Shown here: positions 1 through 11,900 of the stretch, one piece after another
Position numbering within the stretch: position 1 is the first letter of the stretch
Layout of the letters: the number at the start of each line of letters is the position of its first letter
Assembly: GCF_963678635.1 (NCBI RefSeq)
Contig: NC_087064.1
Span: 27,382,189-27,446,188 of the forward strand
Length of the DNA stretch: 64,000 nt
Reading direction: 5' to 3'
Source of the DNA: Symsagittifera roscoffensis
Lineage: Eukaryota > Xenacoelomorpha > Acoela > Convolutidae
The notes under the pieces: generated by a model
Database searches by the model: none
Seen by the model: only the letters and a program-made list of their open reading frames with translations
What the model was told of the DNA's origin: nothing
Translations under genes and position numbers: made by a program

Positions 1-504
1 GCCGAGAAACAAAACCACCAGCATTATATAAGCTTTCAGTATTAATTGAGCGGCAACTAGGCCGATGAAATGTGGTTCGACGCCCATTGAGCCGAAAACA
101 AAATGAACACCATATTAAATTGTTGTCAAAAAAATTTAGAGCGATTAAGTTTCAAAATTTTAAACGTACACAAAAACCGTCCTGATTTATTTCAAACAAA
201 CTTAACAATTTCTGCCATTCAAACAACGCAAAAAATGACTCCGCCAATAAAACATGATCGGAAACTATTTAGCCCGAATAAAGCTTTTAAGCAGAAACAA
301 AAAAATATATACTAAGTCAGGGCCAGTAAAATTACAAATTACGGGGGTTAACCATTCATACTTGCTATTGCAATAAGTATTGCTTAGAGCAGAAAAAAAG
401 ACCCGTGATGTGTCAAATAGTGCGACAAAACATAGGCAGACAAAAAATACCGCCGATTCAATTTTTCCCCACTAAAATCATTCAATTACATACATACTGA
501 AAAA

Positions 505-590
505 ACCACGGTCTGGCCGTGACTCGAACCGAAGACCTTAGGGTGCAAAGGAAACCATGATACTTTTTGACCAATAAAAAAGTAGCCTGG
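505..590 (-). repeat. tRNA-like fragment (SINE head candidate)
   Basis: On the minus strand there is a perfect RNA polymerase III B-box-like string GGTTCGAGTC (+521-530), preceded by a small stem with CCTT and AAGG arms. No complete cloverleaf can be folded by eye, so this is probably a tRNA-derived repeat and not a tRNA gene. Confidence 0.3.
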
Positions 591-677
591 AGGTTGTTGA
601 GGTTCAATCATGAAACCATTTTGTTTACGGGAAAAAAGTTCCCGATTACAAAACCCTAGAAGTTTAAAAACCCAGGT

Positions 678-743
678 CTAGCTGGAAATCGAACTCCTTG
701 CCTTAGGCTCCCAAGGCTCGCTCTTTACCATCAAACCAACTAG
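678..743 (-). repeat. tRNA-like repeat with acceptor-stem pairing
   Basis: Read on the minus strand, the 66 nt begin CTAGTTG and end CAGCTAG, which pair over seven positions with one G-T wobble. Inside lie an A-box-like TTGGTTTGATGG, a GCCTT/AAGGC stem and a B-box-like AGTTCGATTTC. The T-stem pairs poorly and the anticodon loop has 8 nt, so a functional tRNA is unlikely. A degenerate tRNA or a tRNA-derived SINE head fits better. Confidence 0.4.
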
Positions 744-1890
744 GAAAGGCTTAAAATTACCAACGTTTCAAATTATAGCAAGATTTTTATAAACTGTAAA
801 CGGGAAAAGTCTAGTTGCCCACTGAATTTCATTTTCTCTCGCGAGTGAAGTTAGCAAATGCCTTGACAAAAAATTTCAAAACTATGAAATACTAATTGGT
901 TTCTATCAATGGGATTTAAATGGATCGCAGCCTCAAGGGGCAACAATTAAGATAAATACGTTAAGTAAGCCCTTTTGGGCGATATGCCAGTGCATCTAAC
1001 GAACTCCTGATTCGGCTCTGGGGATAGTTGGATATACTCCTGATCGGCGGGCAGTAAGTAGGTTAGTAAGACCGCAATCAAAGACGGGTAAAAATGTAAA
1101 ATAAAAGACTGCTCAGATTGGAGCCCTTAAGGTTCCAAATGCCCTTGATGCTTTTTCTTGGCGAATTTGAGGTGAGCGAAACTTTTTAAATTAATTTTCT
1201 TCGCTTTTCAAAGCAGTTTACAAGCAATATGATTTTGTAGGAGATATTTAGAGTCTGATGAGGAATTAATGGGACCAATTGAATAGCATCAATTTCTTTG
1301 AAATTATTGAAGCACAAACTCATTCGCTGCGCTCAATAATTTCGAGCCTAGGCGTCGTGAATCACAGATAAAGGGATGGAAAACACGTCATTTTACGGAA
1401 AATTCCAGTCCCAAAAGCCCCCATAACGTTATGAATTATCACCCCAGGTAAAATATCCGTTTTAATTTTAACTCAAAGCATGAACATTCTTTTTTTCTCA
1501 TCGAATTTGGATCGAAAAGGTGGAAAGGCAAATTTTCATAGAAAAAAACTTAAAAGCAACGAACCATCTTAATTAATCAAAAATAGTTTGAGGAAAAATT
1601 AAACAAAACGAAATCTTATTCTAGGCAAAATTTCGACAGCTTTCGTTTTAACGCTTCAAGTTGGATCAGTAGCATTATACTGCAGATCATGAAAAGTCAT
1701 ATACAATTAGAACTTACTACCACGCAAAGACGACGGGTTAAAGGGCGCGGAATAGGTCTCACGAGTTTCCTTTCCGATAATATTTATGGCCAATCAACGC
1801 TTAGAATACTTTGATCCTTTACCAAAAAGATTTTAAAAATGAATTGATTGCTAATAATTTCATCCGCAAACTATTTTAAACCCGCAGCGC

Positions 1891-2388
1891 TTCTAGTAAT
1901 AAACATAGCTAATTAACAGTTGGAAAAGAGTAATGAACGCAAGAAAACTGACAAAAAAACTGACTTGTTTTTTCAAGAACTACAACTTTTGAATTTCGAA
2001 GAAAAAATAGATGGCCTTAAAGCTCTTTGAATTTGTAGAACAAATTATGATGGACACTTTATTGCTAAAATAAGCCATATTGAGAAAACTGGATCAATAC
2101 GTTTAACTTTTATTTCGCTGGGAAATCTGATTAATTTCCATTTTCAAAGTTAGAAATCGGTCATGTTTTTCGTGACTTTTACACTTATGCTGTTCGATAG
2201 TTGAGTTTGCCTTCCTTTCAACAATGGAAACGCACTGAACTCAAAAAAATCACAAGTCAAACCGCCGTGAAAAATCAAAACTGAGCGTGAGCAAATTTTA
2301 AGACTTTTTCCTAAAAAAAAAAAAAAAATCAGCAAGACCTATAAAAGAGTCGTCACTACGTTCATCACTCTTAATCAACAAATTACTT
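1891..2388. repeat. ~450-500 bp dispersed repeat, copy 1
   Basis: It starts near 'ttctagtaataa' and 'aattaacagttgg', runs through 'gaacgcaagaaaactg' and 'atggccttaaagctctttg', and ends near 'ataaaagagtcgtcactac'. The same ordered words occur in the four other copies listed. It is non-coding, and its short frames (for example 2150-2335) are not conserved between copies. Confidence 0.7.
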
Positions 2389-2905
2389 CTAGTAATAATC
2401 AAATGGTACCAAGGCACCAATTAGGCAAACATGGCCAATTAACAGTTGGAAAAGAGTAATGAACGCAAGGAAACTGGAAAAAAAAACTGCCTCGTTATTT
2501 CAAGAGAGTTCAACTTTTGAATTTCGAAGAAAAAACAGATGGCCTTAAAGCTCTTTGAATTTATAGAACAATTTATGATGGACACTTTTTTTTGTTAAAA
2601 TCAACCTAATTTGAGGAAACTGTATCAATACGTAAATCTTCTATTTCGCTGGTAAATCTGATAATTAATTTCCATTTTCAAAATCAGAAATCGATCACGT
2701 TTTTCGTGGCCTTTACATTTTTGCTGTTCAATAGCGGAGTTTGTTTTCCTTTCAACAATGGAAAAGCACTGAACTGAAAAAAATCACAGTCAAACCGCGA
2801 AAAATCAAAACTGAGTGTGAACAAATTTTAAGACTCAACAAAAAAATCAGCAAGACCTATATAAGAGTACTTTCTACTTTCATTACTCTTAAAAACCAAA
2901 TGATC
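2389..2905. repeat. ~450-500 bp dispersed repeat, copy 2 (tandem to copy 1)
   Basis: It begins with the same 'cttctagtaataa' word right where copy 1 ends and repeats its ordered landmarks ('gaacgcaagg', 'atggccttaaagctctttg', 'tataagagtactttc'). The first two copies are thus head-to-tail with a period near 500 bp. The + frame at 2741-2950 is an accident of the repeat. Confidence 0.7.
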
Positions 2906-3255
2906 TTTCTAAGAGCCATGCAAAACACCATTTACACCAAGCAATGCTGAATCCTTGTATCAAATAGTTTCGCTTTTCAGCGAAAAAAAACATCATTATC
3001 AAGAGATGCCGATTTGAATCAAGATTTCAAAAAGTAGCATTTTATAATTATAGAGATAAGAATCTCCCTCTTAGGTTTAAGAGTTTTCCTTTTTCAATCG
3101 TTTGTTCTTTTTTTAACGTTTCCCCAGTTTTAACTTCATTAAAAAAATCATCTCTTCCTGTCTCAACTCAGCATACTTTGCGAAAGCAATTTTTTTCTAT
3201 TGTTCTAAATTAGCAAATCAACGCGTGCCATAAAAACTACAAAAACAAAAAAAAA

Positions 3256-5635
3256 TTAGAATGAGTTGTCTACATTAAGTCCACCTCCTTTTTCGTCACT
3301 TTTCCACGCCGTTTGGGCCACAGGACTGGCTAGTTCCGGCCCCACATTTGGCACTATTTTAGCTAGTGCACATACCATTCTGTATTTCTTTCGAGCCTTG
3401 TCAATCAATTCAAACAAGGGTTCTCCAGGTAGATATCCAGTAGCTTTTATTTGACTGCAGAGGTCTAACAATGTCTTACAATTGGCAGAGAGCTTAGAAC
3501 TCTTTGTTGTACCAGTACTTAGATCATTTTGCAAGGAATCTCCTTCCATGTTGAAGACAAAATTGGGATCTTCGAGGGCCAAAAGAGTGCAAGCAACTCC
3601 TCGCATTACTCCAACGTCCAGTCCTATTTTCTGTCCATGGAACGTGCCCAGAAACTTGTTGTGGGATGACTCCTCATTTGTAGCCTTTGTGAAACCTGAA
3701 TCAATCAATCATTTTGGAATACCTTCATCACTAATTACTTTAAAAACCTAAATATAGCCATGTTTTATTTCAAACTAGTTTCTGAAGAAATTATTTGTTT
3801 CTGAAAACTTGAACATAGCCAACAGAGCGGTTGAAAAGAGCCACTGAACGCACGAAACAGAAAAAACGGACTTATTTTTTTTGAAAAACTTTAGCCTTCC
3901 GTCTCAGTTCTTTGGATTTCAAGTACAAATTATGACTGATACTGTTAAGCTAAAATTAGCTCAACTTCAGAAAACTGGATCAATATGTAATTTTTCATTT
4001 TGCTCGGAATTCTAAATATTAAATTCCATTTTCGAAACTAGAAGTCAATCACGTTTTTCGTAACCTTTACACTTTTGCTGTTTGATAATGGACTTTGCCT
4101 TCCTTCCAAAAAAGGCAATGAAATGAAAAAGAAATAAGAAGCTAAGAAAAATCATAAGTCAGCCCGCGAAAAATCAAATTTTAGCGAGAACAAATTTCTA
4201 AGAAAAACAACAAAAAACTAGTCACAATGTATATAAGAGTCTTTATTACGTTCAAAGACTCTGAAACATAGTCAATAGAAGGTCACGAAAAGTAAAAGAT
4301 CGAGGAAACCAAAAAATGATAAAGTTTTTGAAATTTTCAATTTTTGAAAAAAACGTATCAAGTTGAAGCTCTTCGAATTTCAAGAACAATTTATGATTCG
4401 ACACTTTTTTGAATAAAACTAACCCAATGATGGATAACTAGATCATTGCGTAAAATTTTTATTCCGCTGGAAATCTAAAAATTAAAATCCGCCTTCGAAA
4501 CTAGAAGTCGCGAACGTTTTTTCGCGCAATTTCCACTTTTATAATTGGAGAGCGCAATTTACTTAACGCTTAGCAGATGAAACTGTACTGCACTCAAAAA
4601 GTGCAGCTATACCTAACCTCATTAACAAAAAAATTAATATTTATGAATGAACTTGTTTAGTCAGTAGGTCATTTCAAGAGTTTTTCTGAAAAAAAAAAAA
4701 CAAAAAAAAATTATCAAGAGCATCTACTTAACAATTGCCCCCCATCTTTTAAGAAGGGGTGGCAATTGTTAAGTAGATTAAAATAACGCATTTTCGACCA
4801 ATCACATAGCAGCAAAATTCGAATTAGTGCTATTTACTGCTTTTATTAATAGGGGTGGCAATTCTTAAGTAGATAACAAAGGGAGGGCGATTGTTAAGTA
4901 AATCCCATCAAGTCATATATAAATGAAAATCAATTCGTTCTTTTACATAATTATAATAAGCGTTAAAAATTTTCAGTGCCATTGATTTTATCTAGCTATT
5001 TTAATAAGCGAAAATTAAGTTTTCCATGTTTTTGTTCAATTCATTATTATATCATGAATCGAAATGGAAGTGCAATTTCAGAAAATCGAAACAAGGGGTA
5101 AATTAAGAAACAATAGGAAAAGAGTCATTGAACTCATGGCTTGTTTCTTTATAAAAATGACAATTTCGAACTTCAAAGAAAATTGCGAAAATTGGACCAA
5201 AAAGTGAAATTTTTAAAATTTTAATGCACTGAGAAGTCTGAAAACTGAAATCCACTTTCTAACTTTCTCTTAAAGCGAATGAAATTGAATTGAACTGAAA
5301 AATAATCAAAGTCAATCAGCAAGATCAAATTTGTCGTGTACAAATTTTACGCCTTTTACCGACAAGAAATCATCGCGATCTTCATAAGTGTTTTCGCTAC
5401 ATTCATTGACACTAAAAAAAACTATGTAATTAGCACATTCAAAAAAATTGACCACTGAAGTATATTGTTTACCTTCTGAGAAGCCATGGGTGAAACTGCG
5501 ATCGTATCCGAATATTATGTCAGTGATTTCGTCATTATCTCGCGGGGGCACTGGAATGTGCGGGCTCTGTACTGAACTCGTGAGGCTGTTCTGCTGCACA
5601 TCTCCTGTGGGCAAAACTGCGTCTCCGTTGTTCAT
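3256..5635 (-). CDS. LTO1: LTO1/ORAOV1-type Fe-S adaptor protein (2 exons)
   Basis: In other animals and yeast LTO1 acts with YAE1 as an adaptor that brings the cytosolic Fe-S assembly machinery to the ABC protein ABCE1. Two exons fit: 5473-5635 (start ATG at 5635-5633; donor GAAG|GTAAAC) and 3256-3695 (acceptor TTCAG|G, stop TAA). Both junctions are phase 1, giving 200 aa. The family core is visible: 'DEITDIIFGYDRSFTHGF', then spaced Gly residues and 'GTFHGQKIGLDVGVMRG', the Gly-x3 region typical of LTO1. A helical tail includes 'LPGEPLFELIDKARKKYR'. The C-terminus is Asn-Ser-Phe, close to the short C-terminal targeting motif with a final aromatic known for this adaptor. The N-terminal ~45 residues are extra relative to the 137 aa human protein and look disordered. 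The acceptor at 5669-5670 suggests an upstream 5' UTR exon. The 1.8 kb intron carries copies 3-5 of the ~450 bp repeat. Confidence 0.8.
3812..4262. repeat. ~450 bp dispersed repeat, copy 3 (LTO1 intron)
   Basis: It carries the family landmarks 'ggttgaaaagagccactgaa', 'acgtttttcgtaacctttac' and 'tataagagtctttattacg' in the same order as copies 1 and 2, with more substitutions. It lies in the LTO1 intron. Confidence 0.65.
4264..4605. repeat. ~450 bp dispersed repeat, copy 4 (partial)
   Basis: A truncated, more diverged member. The 'tcgaggaaacc', 'gaagctcttcgaatttcaag' and 'tactgcactcaaaaag' words match the middle of the family. It follows copy 3 directly. Confidence 0.5.
4723..4904. repeat. 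hairpin and repeats of an 18 bp motif
   Basis: ATCTACTTAACAATTGCC at 4723 is the exact reverse complement of GGCAATTGTTAAGTAGAT at 4761, giving a perfect 18 bp stem. Two further near-copies in the second orientation lie at about 4856 and 4886. This could be the terminal repeat of a small MITE, or a fold-back motif. It lies in the LTO1 intron. Confidence 0.6.
5106..5415. repeat. ~450 bp dispersed repeat, copy 5
   Basis: Words such as 'ggaaaagagtcattgaactc' and 'tgtacaaattttacgc' match the other copies. It ends about 60 bp from the donor site of LTO1 exon 1, so the long minus frame running into it is intron, not coding sequence. Confidence 0.55.
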
Positions 5636-5929
5636 GCTGCTGAGACTATTGCCTCTATTTACATTGATCTGAAATGTCAAATGAAAACGAAGTGTCACTT
5701 TGATCTCCATGCTATGATTTATCTAATCAACTTTGACTAATCTTTAAGAATCGAAACTATTGTAACTCACTCTAAAATGATGAACACAAACTGCGAACTA
5801 TGTTCTCAATTTTCCGAACCGACAAGGACACCATGAACTTAGGCATATTTGACAATTATAATAAATAAGGTATATTTGACAAAAGTTTTTCTCTTAATGC
5901 GAATCGAAAAATGAAATAAAAAGATGCAG

Positions 5930-7380
5930 AGAACGTTTTTGATGAAAAACTTCAAGTCGAATTTATTGTTTTTTCAATTTATGAAATAGAAATCATTGCT
6001 GGCAGCCCCGTATTTTTTTTTACTGTTGCATCAATCTCGTAGACTTTTCATTGATTTCATAAATAAGCTTTTTTCACGCTCATTAATCCGTTTGAAGCAC
6101 CGGAGGAGCGTTACATGCTAGTTTTATTTCAATCTATTTAGCTAGATGTACACAAAAAAAACTTGTGGGTAAATATTTTAGTTAACATTTTATTTTATAT
6201 TTCAGTTAACTAATTTGACGAGAGTATAACGGCTCAAATAAGACGGCGTAACTTGAATTATCCGAATTCGACTATTATAAGCCTACTATAGGACCTACTC
6301 ACTCGAAATTAGACTATAGCTCAAAAATTTCAAACCAACTTTTTCTCGACACTGAGTAAACTTTCTGTACGAGTAAAGACTGAAATGGCTCTAAAATGAT
6401 ACATCACTTGTTTTTTTCCGATGATTACTTGTGGTACCTGATTTTGTATGAAAACAATTAAACCAAAACACACCCGATGACAAAGTTCCTCTTCGTTTTC
6501 AATGGTCTGAACAAAAATTTTTATTTACAAATATTACATTTGGACTACGTGATATAAGAAGAGAAAACCACAAGAGGGTTCTGGCAGAGGATCCAATGAA
6601 AATGTTCAAACAACGAACTACATGTTAATTTTTTGTCATAAAATCACAGTAGTTAAAAGTCAGATTGGAAAAATTTGGTGTAGTGGCAAACGCTTTAATT
6701 CAAATAGGGACTTTTCTGATCTCGGATTTTAACTTCCGATGCTAAAATATTAACCCACAAGTTGTTTGTGTACAGTTAAAAAGATTAAAATGAAACTAAC
6801 CTGTAACGCATATCCGGTGCTTCAAACGGAGTAATGAACATTAAAAAAAGCTTAATTATGAAATCAAGGAAAAATCTACGAGATTGATGCAACAGTAACA
6901 ATGGACGGGGCAGCCAGCAATGCTTTCTATTTCATAAATTGAAAAAAAAATCAACAAAGGTTCTCTTCAAACTGAAATGGTCAAAACTTCACGGTAACTT
7001 GGTTTCAATCTTCGTATTTTTAAATCAGAAACAAAATTCTAAAATTGCCGAAAGCACGCACAGAACTGCACTTTCAAAATTTGAAAAAATTAAAATCAGG
7101 GTTCTCCATCCATTGAACACTTAACCCAGCTCCCAGGTTAAGTGTTTAATCGGGAAACCTGATTTCTATTTTTTTCCAAACTTTGAAAGTGCATTTCTGT
7201 GCGTGCTTTCGGCTATTTTAGAATTTTGTTTGATTTAAAAATACGAAGATGTGATACGAAGTTGTGGAGATTTGACCATTTTAGTTTAAAGAGAACCTTA
7301 AAGTTGAATTTATTTAGTTCAATTTATGAAATAGAAAGCATTGCTGTCTGCCCCGTCTATTGTTACTGTTGCATAAGTAA
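5930..7380. repeat. fold-back region with three related arms
   Basis: The stretch at about 5940-6180 (for example 'aacttgtgggtaaatatttt') recurs inverted at about 6740-6945 ('aaaatattaacccacaagtt'). A second pair is inverted around about 7130: 6886-7118 against 7140-7380. All arms share 'gcaacagtaacaatggacgg' or its complement. The arrangement resembles a fold-back or MITE-like element with a repeated arm, and a transcript could form long hairpins. No transposase frame is present. Confidence 0.65.
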
Positions 7381-7891
7381 TTTTTGAGTAGAGGCAAAAA
7401 ACTTTTAAAAGACGGTCAAAGTTTCAAAACTTTCACTTGTTTAAATGTCAAAAAATTGAACGCATTCCCGTATGCAAAGGAGCTTCTCATAACTAGTTCT
7501 TTGGACTGCACCCAGAATCTCAGTTATGAGACGATATTTTTTTGTAAACTTCATAAAATTTAGAGAAAAAAAAACGCTCAAAAAATGACTTTTCAGAGGA
7601 AAAGATTTTTTTTTGTGAGGGGCCGCTAATGCATGCCAGCTTCCCACAACCCGTTATCTGCATTGAACCCACAACCTCAAGTTTGGGAGGTAAGTTTTCA
7701 AGAAAAAGATTCAAAAACGGTTAAAAAATCAAAATTTGACTATTCCGAGTGTCGTAAATTCATGTGTTAAAAAAGTTTGGGTGAAGCCGCTTATGCAGGT
7801 GGAGCTTTTCAAATCCGTTCTATTCATTGGAGCCAAAATCTCAGATTTCCTAGGCTAGTTTTTGAGAACACATCAGTCAAATATTCCTCTT

Positions 7892-7908
7892 CCCCCCCCC
7901 CCCCCCCC
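7892..7908. repeat. poly-C tract (17 C)
   Basis: A run of 17 C on the plus strand (17 G on the minus strand), followed by a poly-A run. It is length-unstable in cells and hard to sequence; the exact count should be treated with caution. Confidence 0.9.
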
Positions 7909-8939
7909 AAAAAAAAGACTTTTACTGTAGACAAGAAGACTTTTTCTAGGAAGGCTGTAGACAAATGGGTAAAACAAAAAGAGACCAGGGGAGTATGCAA
8001 GCACACAAGAATGTAGGCGGTCTTTCTATGGATACCCTTTTTGAAAATAGAAAACTCAAGAGACAAGAATTTGAAAATAAGAAAATATGTTCCAGGCCAA
8101 TGAGTTTGAGCACGATACTTGTAACGGAATTAAATTCAAAACGAAAACTTTTATTTAATCCGACGTTAATGGCCTGAAAAAACGACCTGAACATAAATAT
8201 TTGTTCTGGCAAATCTGTACCAAAACGTTGAAACGGAGACAACCAAGACAAGCCGTATCCCCACTAGCTCATAGGATTTGAAGCTTTCAGGAAGTGTTCT
8301 CAGTAACTCATTGGATTCCAATGAAATTTCAATTTGAATTTATGCTATGCATTTAAAAGTATACCTTGAAATAATGTACATAAAATTTGATACAAAATTG
8401 ACAGCAAAAACTTCAGGCACACAAAAACCACGCCACATTAAAATGAGTTAAGCTCAATTCTACGTATAAGGATGAATGAATGTGACCAGCTAGTGGCATT
8501 TGAAGAATATAGGTAGAATTTTCGACAAAAGGGGAACAAACATAAACTTAAATTTCGCTGTCACCAAATAGTTGTTTCAATGGTTGCTTCTTACACCTTT
8601 CTTGAACATTTTACATGCAGATCCCGTTTTCTTACTCCGTCAATGTTTATATTCACCAACAATCGTGATTTAGTGGCGTGTTAAGGGAGATCACATATGT
8701 ATCATTTAAACAAACTACATAAAGGGTATGTATCCTCGAAGAAGCGCGAGCTTCACTTATACTACACTCCCAAAAATTACCACGGATTGTTAAAATTAAG
8801 ATCTGTCTAAAGAATTCGAAAATCTAAAACAATGTGATGTCCTAAAAACTAAGAAATATATTAAATTTTTTTTAAAATTCATGAACACGCCACTGTTTTT
8901 TCTATGTTATTTTACCTTTGCCGCCTCTCTAATTAAACT

Positions 8940-11900
8940 CTATTGTCCTGTTGCCTTGACCTGCGCCTCCTCTTTCTCTTGCAGGTGCGTATGTATTATA
9001 GAGTTGATATCGTTGAACACGCCCATCAGTTCTCTGCAGAAGTCACGTGGGTTGGTTGAGGGGTGTGACTTGCTGGCGGTGACGACAAACTTGGTGCGAG
9101 TACTGTCTGCCTCCAAGTAGAACACACCATATCCCTCCGGGCACTGATGTCGGAACACTCCTCCGTTCGGGTTCTTAGTCCAATCCTGTTTGGTAACAAA
9201 GCAAAACATGCATATATTTAAGTTTGCATCCATTTTCCAACCAATTCTAAAATCTATAGAGGAAGAATATGACAAAATTATATGATATAAATTCTATACA
9301 AACTATGCTATAAAATCAGGTGGTTAAACGTCATTCCAAAACTTGACAGAGGCGAAGCTGCTTCGCACCATTTGCGATACAACTAGATCTATCAAAATGA
9401 ATAAAGATAGTTGCAAAGGCCAATATCAAATAAGCCGAACCCTATAAAGCCAAAAAAAATTAGAAAAAATGAAATTTCATCAAACCGAGTGGTAACAAAA
9501 CAACCAACTTAAAAAGTGCTGAGTGGAGCGTAAAAAATGTGTTTCCCCTGAAACGACGCGAAATTAGGTAATGAAGTTGATAAAAAATTGGCAAATTTAA
9601 CTTGGCCAGAATAAAATTATTAAGCGAAACAAAAAAAAAGAAATACGAAGTCAAGGTAAGTAAAATTAAAATTTTTTAGGAGTAAATCAAACACTAAAAG
9701 CAACCTTAGAGAAAAATACAAGCAGCAAAAAAAAACGTTTCCAAGATGTGGCAACTAAGCCGACAAACGATAAGCAGAAAAATAATGAGTCGACAATTTT
9801 ATTTGAAACAGAATATTTTCATTTATAATTCTTGAAACAGAATTAATTATGAAACAAGTTATCAGTAGAGATGAGTACAGAGTTATTTACGAAAAAAAGT
9901 TGTAACCGACTGCAACACCCTTGCTTATCGCAAGGGTAATAAGTTATAGAGGATTAAGACAGGAGACAACAATGCAACGAAATTATTTACCTCGTCGTAT
10001 TTGGACAGAATCTTCAGCTTGTCTGACACTTTGGGAGGCACACAACTAGTGCACATAGGAGCCGCCATACCATCATTGACCACGTAGTCCAGGAACTCCG
10101 AATCCATTCCCCGTCCCCTCATTATGACGTAGAGGGCAAATAGATGTCGGTCGATTCCCTTCATACCCATCGCCGACTTGATCAGCTCCGAATGCTCCTC
10201 CGCCGCCACCTTAAGAAGTCGGAACTTCTCCTCATTCGTGACTTCAGAATCCTGTAGCGCCTCTGCAAACCTAAATAACTAATGATGTTAGACCACAACT
10301 CAATAACTGTTTTGATTCTCCCTTTTTGGTTTATCTAATAATTAATATAAATACTTTAAAATAGATTCCATAAAACTAACCTCTTCTTTCCCATTGTCAG
10401 AGGTCGGATATTTTCTGTCCTCCCATATGCAAAATGCTGCAGCGTGGCCGGCTGATACGTCAGCATAACCTTCTGGTGCAACTTAAAAGTTGCCGCCTGA
10501 ATTGCACACTGAACAACACCTTCTGGACTCAGCCTCACTTTCTTAGCCAGCTTTCGATCCACGTTATCAGCCAGCATGTGACCGACTTCGATGTCTTGTG
10601 CTTCCGTCTGGAAATCAGCAGCTCTTTGGAAATCGTCGTCCAAAAGTGAAAGGTCTCCGAAGTCTATGACTTCTGGTTCCCGGAACCCTCCTGCATTGTA
10701 CACCCCGTTTTCGATAGTATTCAGACCTTTTTTGTCAAACCAGCTGAATCCGTTGATCTCATGAGCGAAGAACTCTTCGATGACCGCGAAATTCTTTCCC
10801 AACGACATGACTAGTCCGTCAAAGCACGAGTGCTCAAACATCGTTATTACGCGTCCGCTTTTGAACGTGGTAAACGAAAGTGATTTGTCCAGCCATACTT
10901 TTCCGTGTCCGTGGTTACCGTACAGATAGTAATCACCATTCGCATCGGACATCTCGTCTTCCAAATTCACCATAAACGCGCCATCCTCCACAGCTTGAAG
11001 TGCTTCGGGAGATATCTTAATTAGTCTCTCCCTGATTTGTGACCACTCTTCCCTTGGCAGCGTTGTGAATAATGCTGGATTGCGTTGCTTCGACCCACGC
11101 AGGTTGCTGTCAATCCAAATTTGCTCAAAGAGAATCTTGAGCGTTCCTGGGCACAGCATCGTTCCTTTGTCATCGTACATGAAGATCTTATAATAATTCC
11201 CTCTAGACTGAACAACTACGTAGCCGACTTGCAGGGGATCTTTCCACACGTGCTCGTCGATGTGTTGTTTAGGGATTCTGGTACTGCCAGTAACGTATTT
11301 TACAGTATCCATGCACATTGGAATCACACCATTGAGTGTCATCTGCTGCAACAGAGCTCCATTGTGTCTTCCTTCGATGAAGTACTTCCATGTTCCGTAA
11401 GTCCAAACTGCAATTCGGTCCATTCTGTTATACTGGATTCTATACGAATCGCCTCCAGCTACATTCGAGCAGAACAGAGGCTTCCTATTGGCTAGATAGA
11501 CGTACTGTTTCCACCAATCAGAAAACCAGTTCCACTTCCAGATAGCTCTCAGTATAAGCATAAACTGAAGTTTCCAGCCGATGGATGCAAGGAACTCGTC
11601 CGCTTTACGTTGCAAGTCGCTCATTTCTTTTTCTGAGAGAACTGGACGCATTGACTCCACAAACTTATCCACCGTCACTTTCAGACTATTAGGAAACGGA
11701 AGAGGTGGTAACACTGTTTTGAAGCAGTAGTGGTTGGAATTAGCTGGAATCAACGCCTTCATTAACAGACCCCATATTTTAGTCCTAGTAGTCACTCTTC
11801 CAGTTGAGAGCCAGCCTCTGTATCGCAACAGACATGCTATGAAGGTCTTGGTAAGTAGTAGAAGTGTGATTAGAAACATCCAGCTCATGTACATAGCAGT

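Larger units (their letters stand above)
1..1890. other. gene-free AT-rich flank
   Basis: I see no coding region here; the only longer frame (103-315 +) has no recognisable domain and low-complexity Lys/Asn-rich composition. The stretch holds two tRNA-like repeats, listed separately. The first 300 bases have short runs around 'agccgaaaa' and 'ggcaactaggccga' that recur near 9,740-9,790, which suggests a further dispersed repeat. Confidence 0.6.
5669..8939. other. LTO1-CPT1 intergenic region
   Basis: I see no supported gene in these 3.3 kb. It contains the fold-back repeats at 5.93-7.38 kb and a run of 17 C at 7892-7908, the likely reason for overlapping artefact frames on both strands at 7.78-8.25 kb. 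A tRNA-like word GGGTTCAATGC lies on the minus strand near 7,660. The start should contain the LTO1 promoter and the end the CPT1 3' UTR. Confidence 0.5.

Noticed and set aside
7777-8251. Overlapping 70-101 aa frames on both strands
   Set aside because: They run through the poly-C and poly-A tract, share no known domain and overlap each other; no splice or start context supports them.
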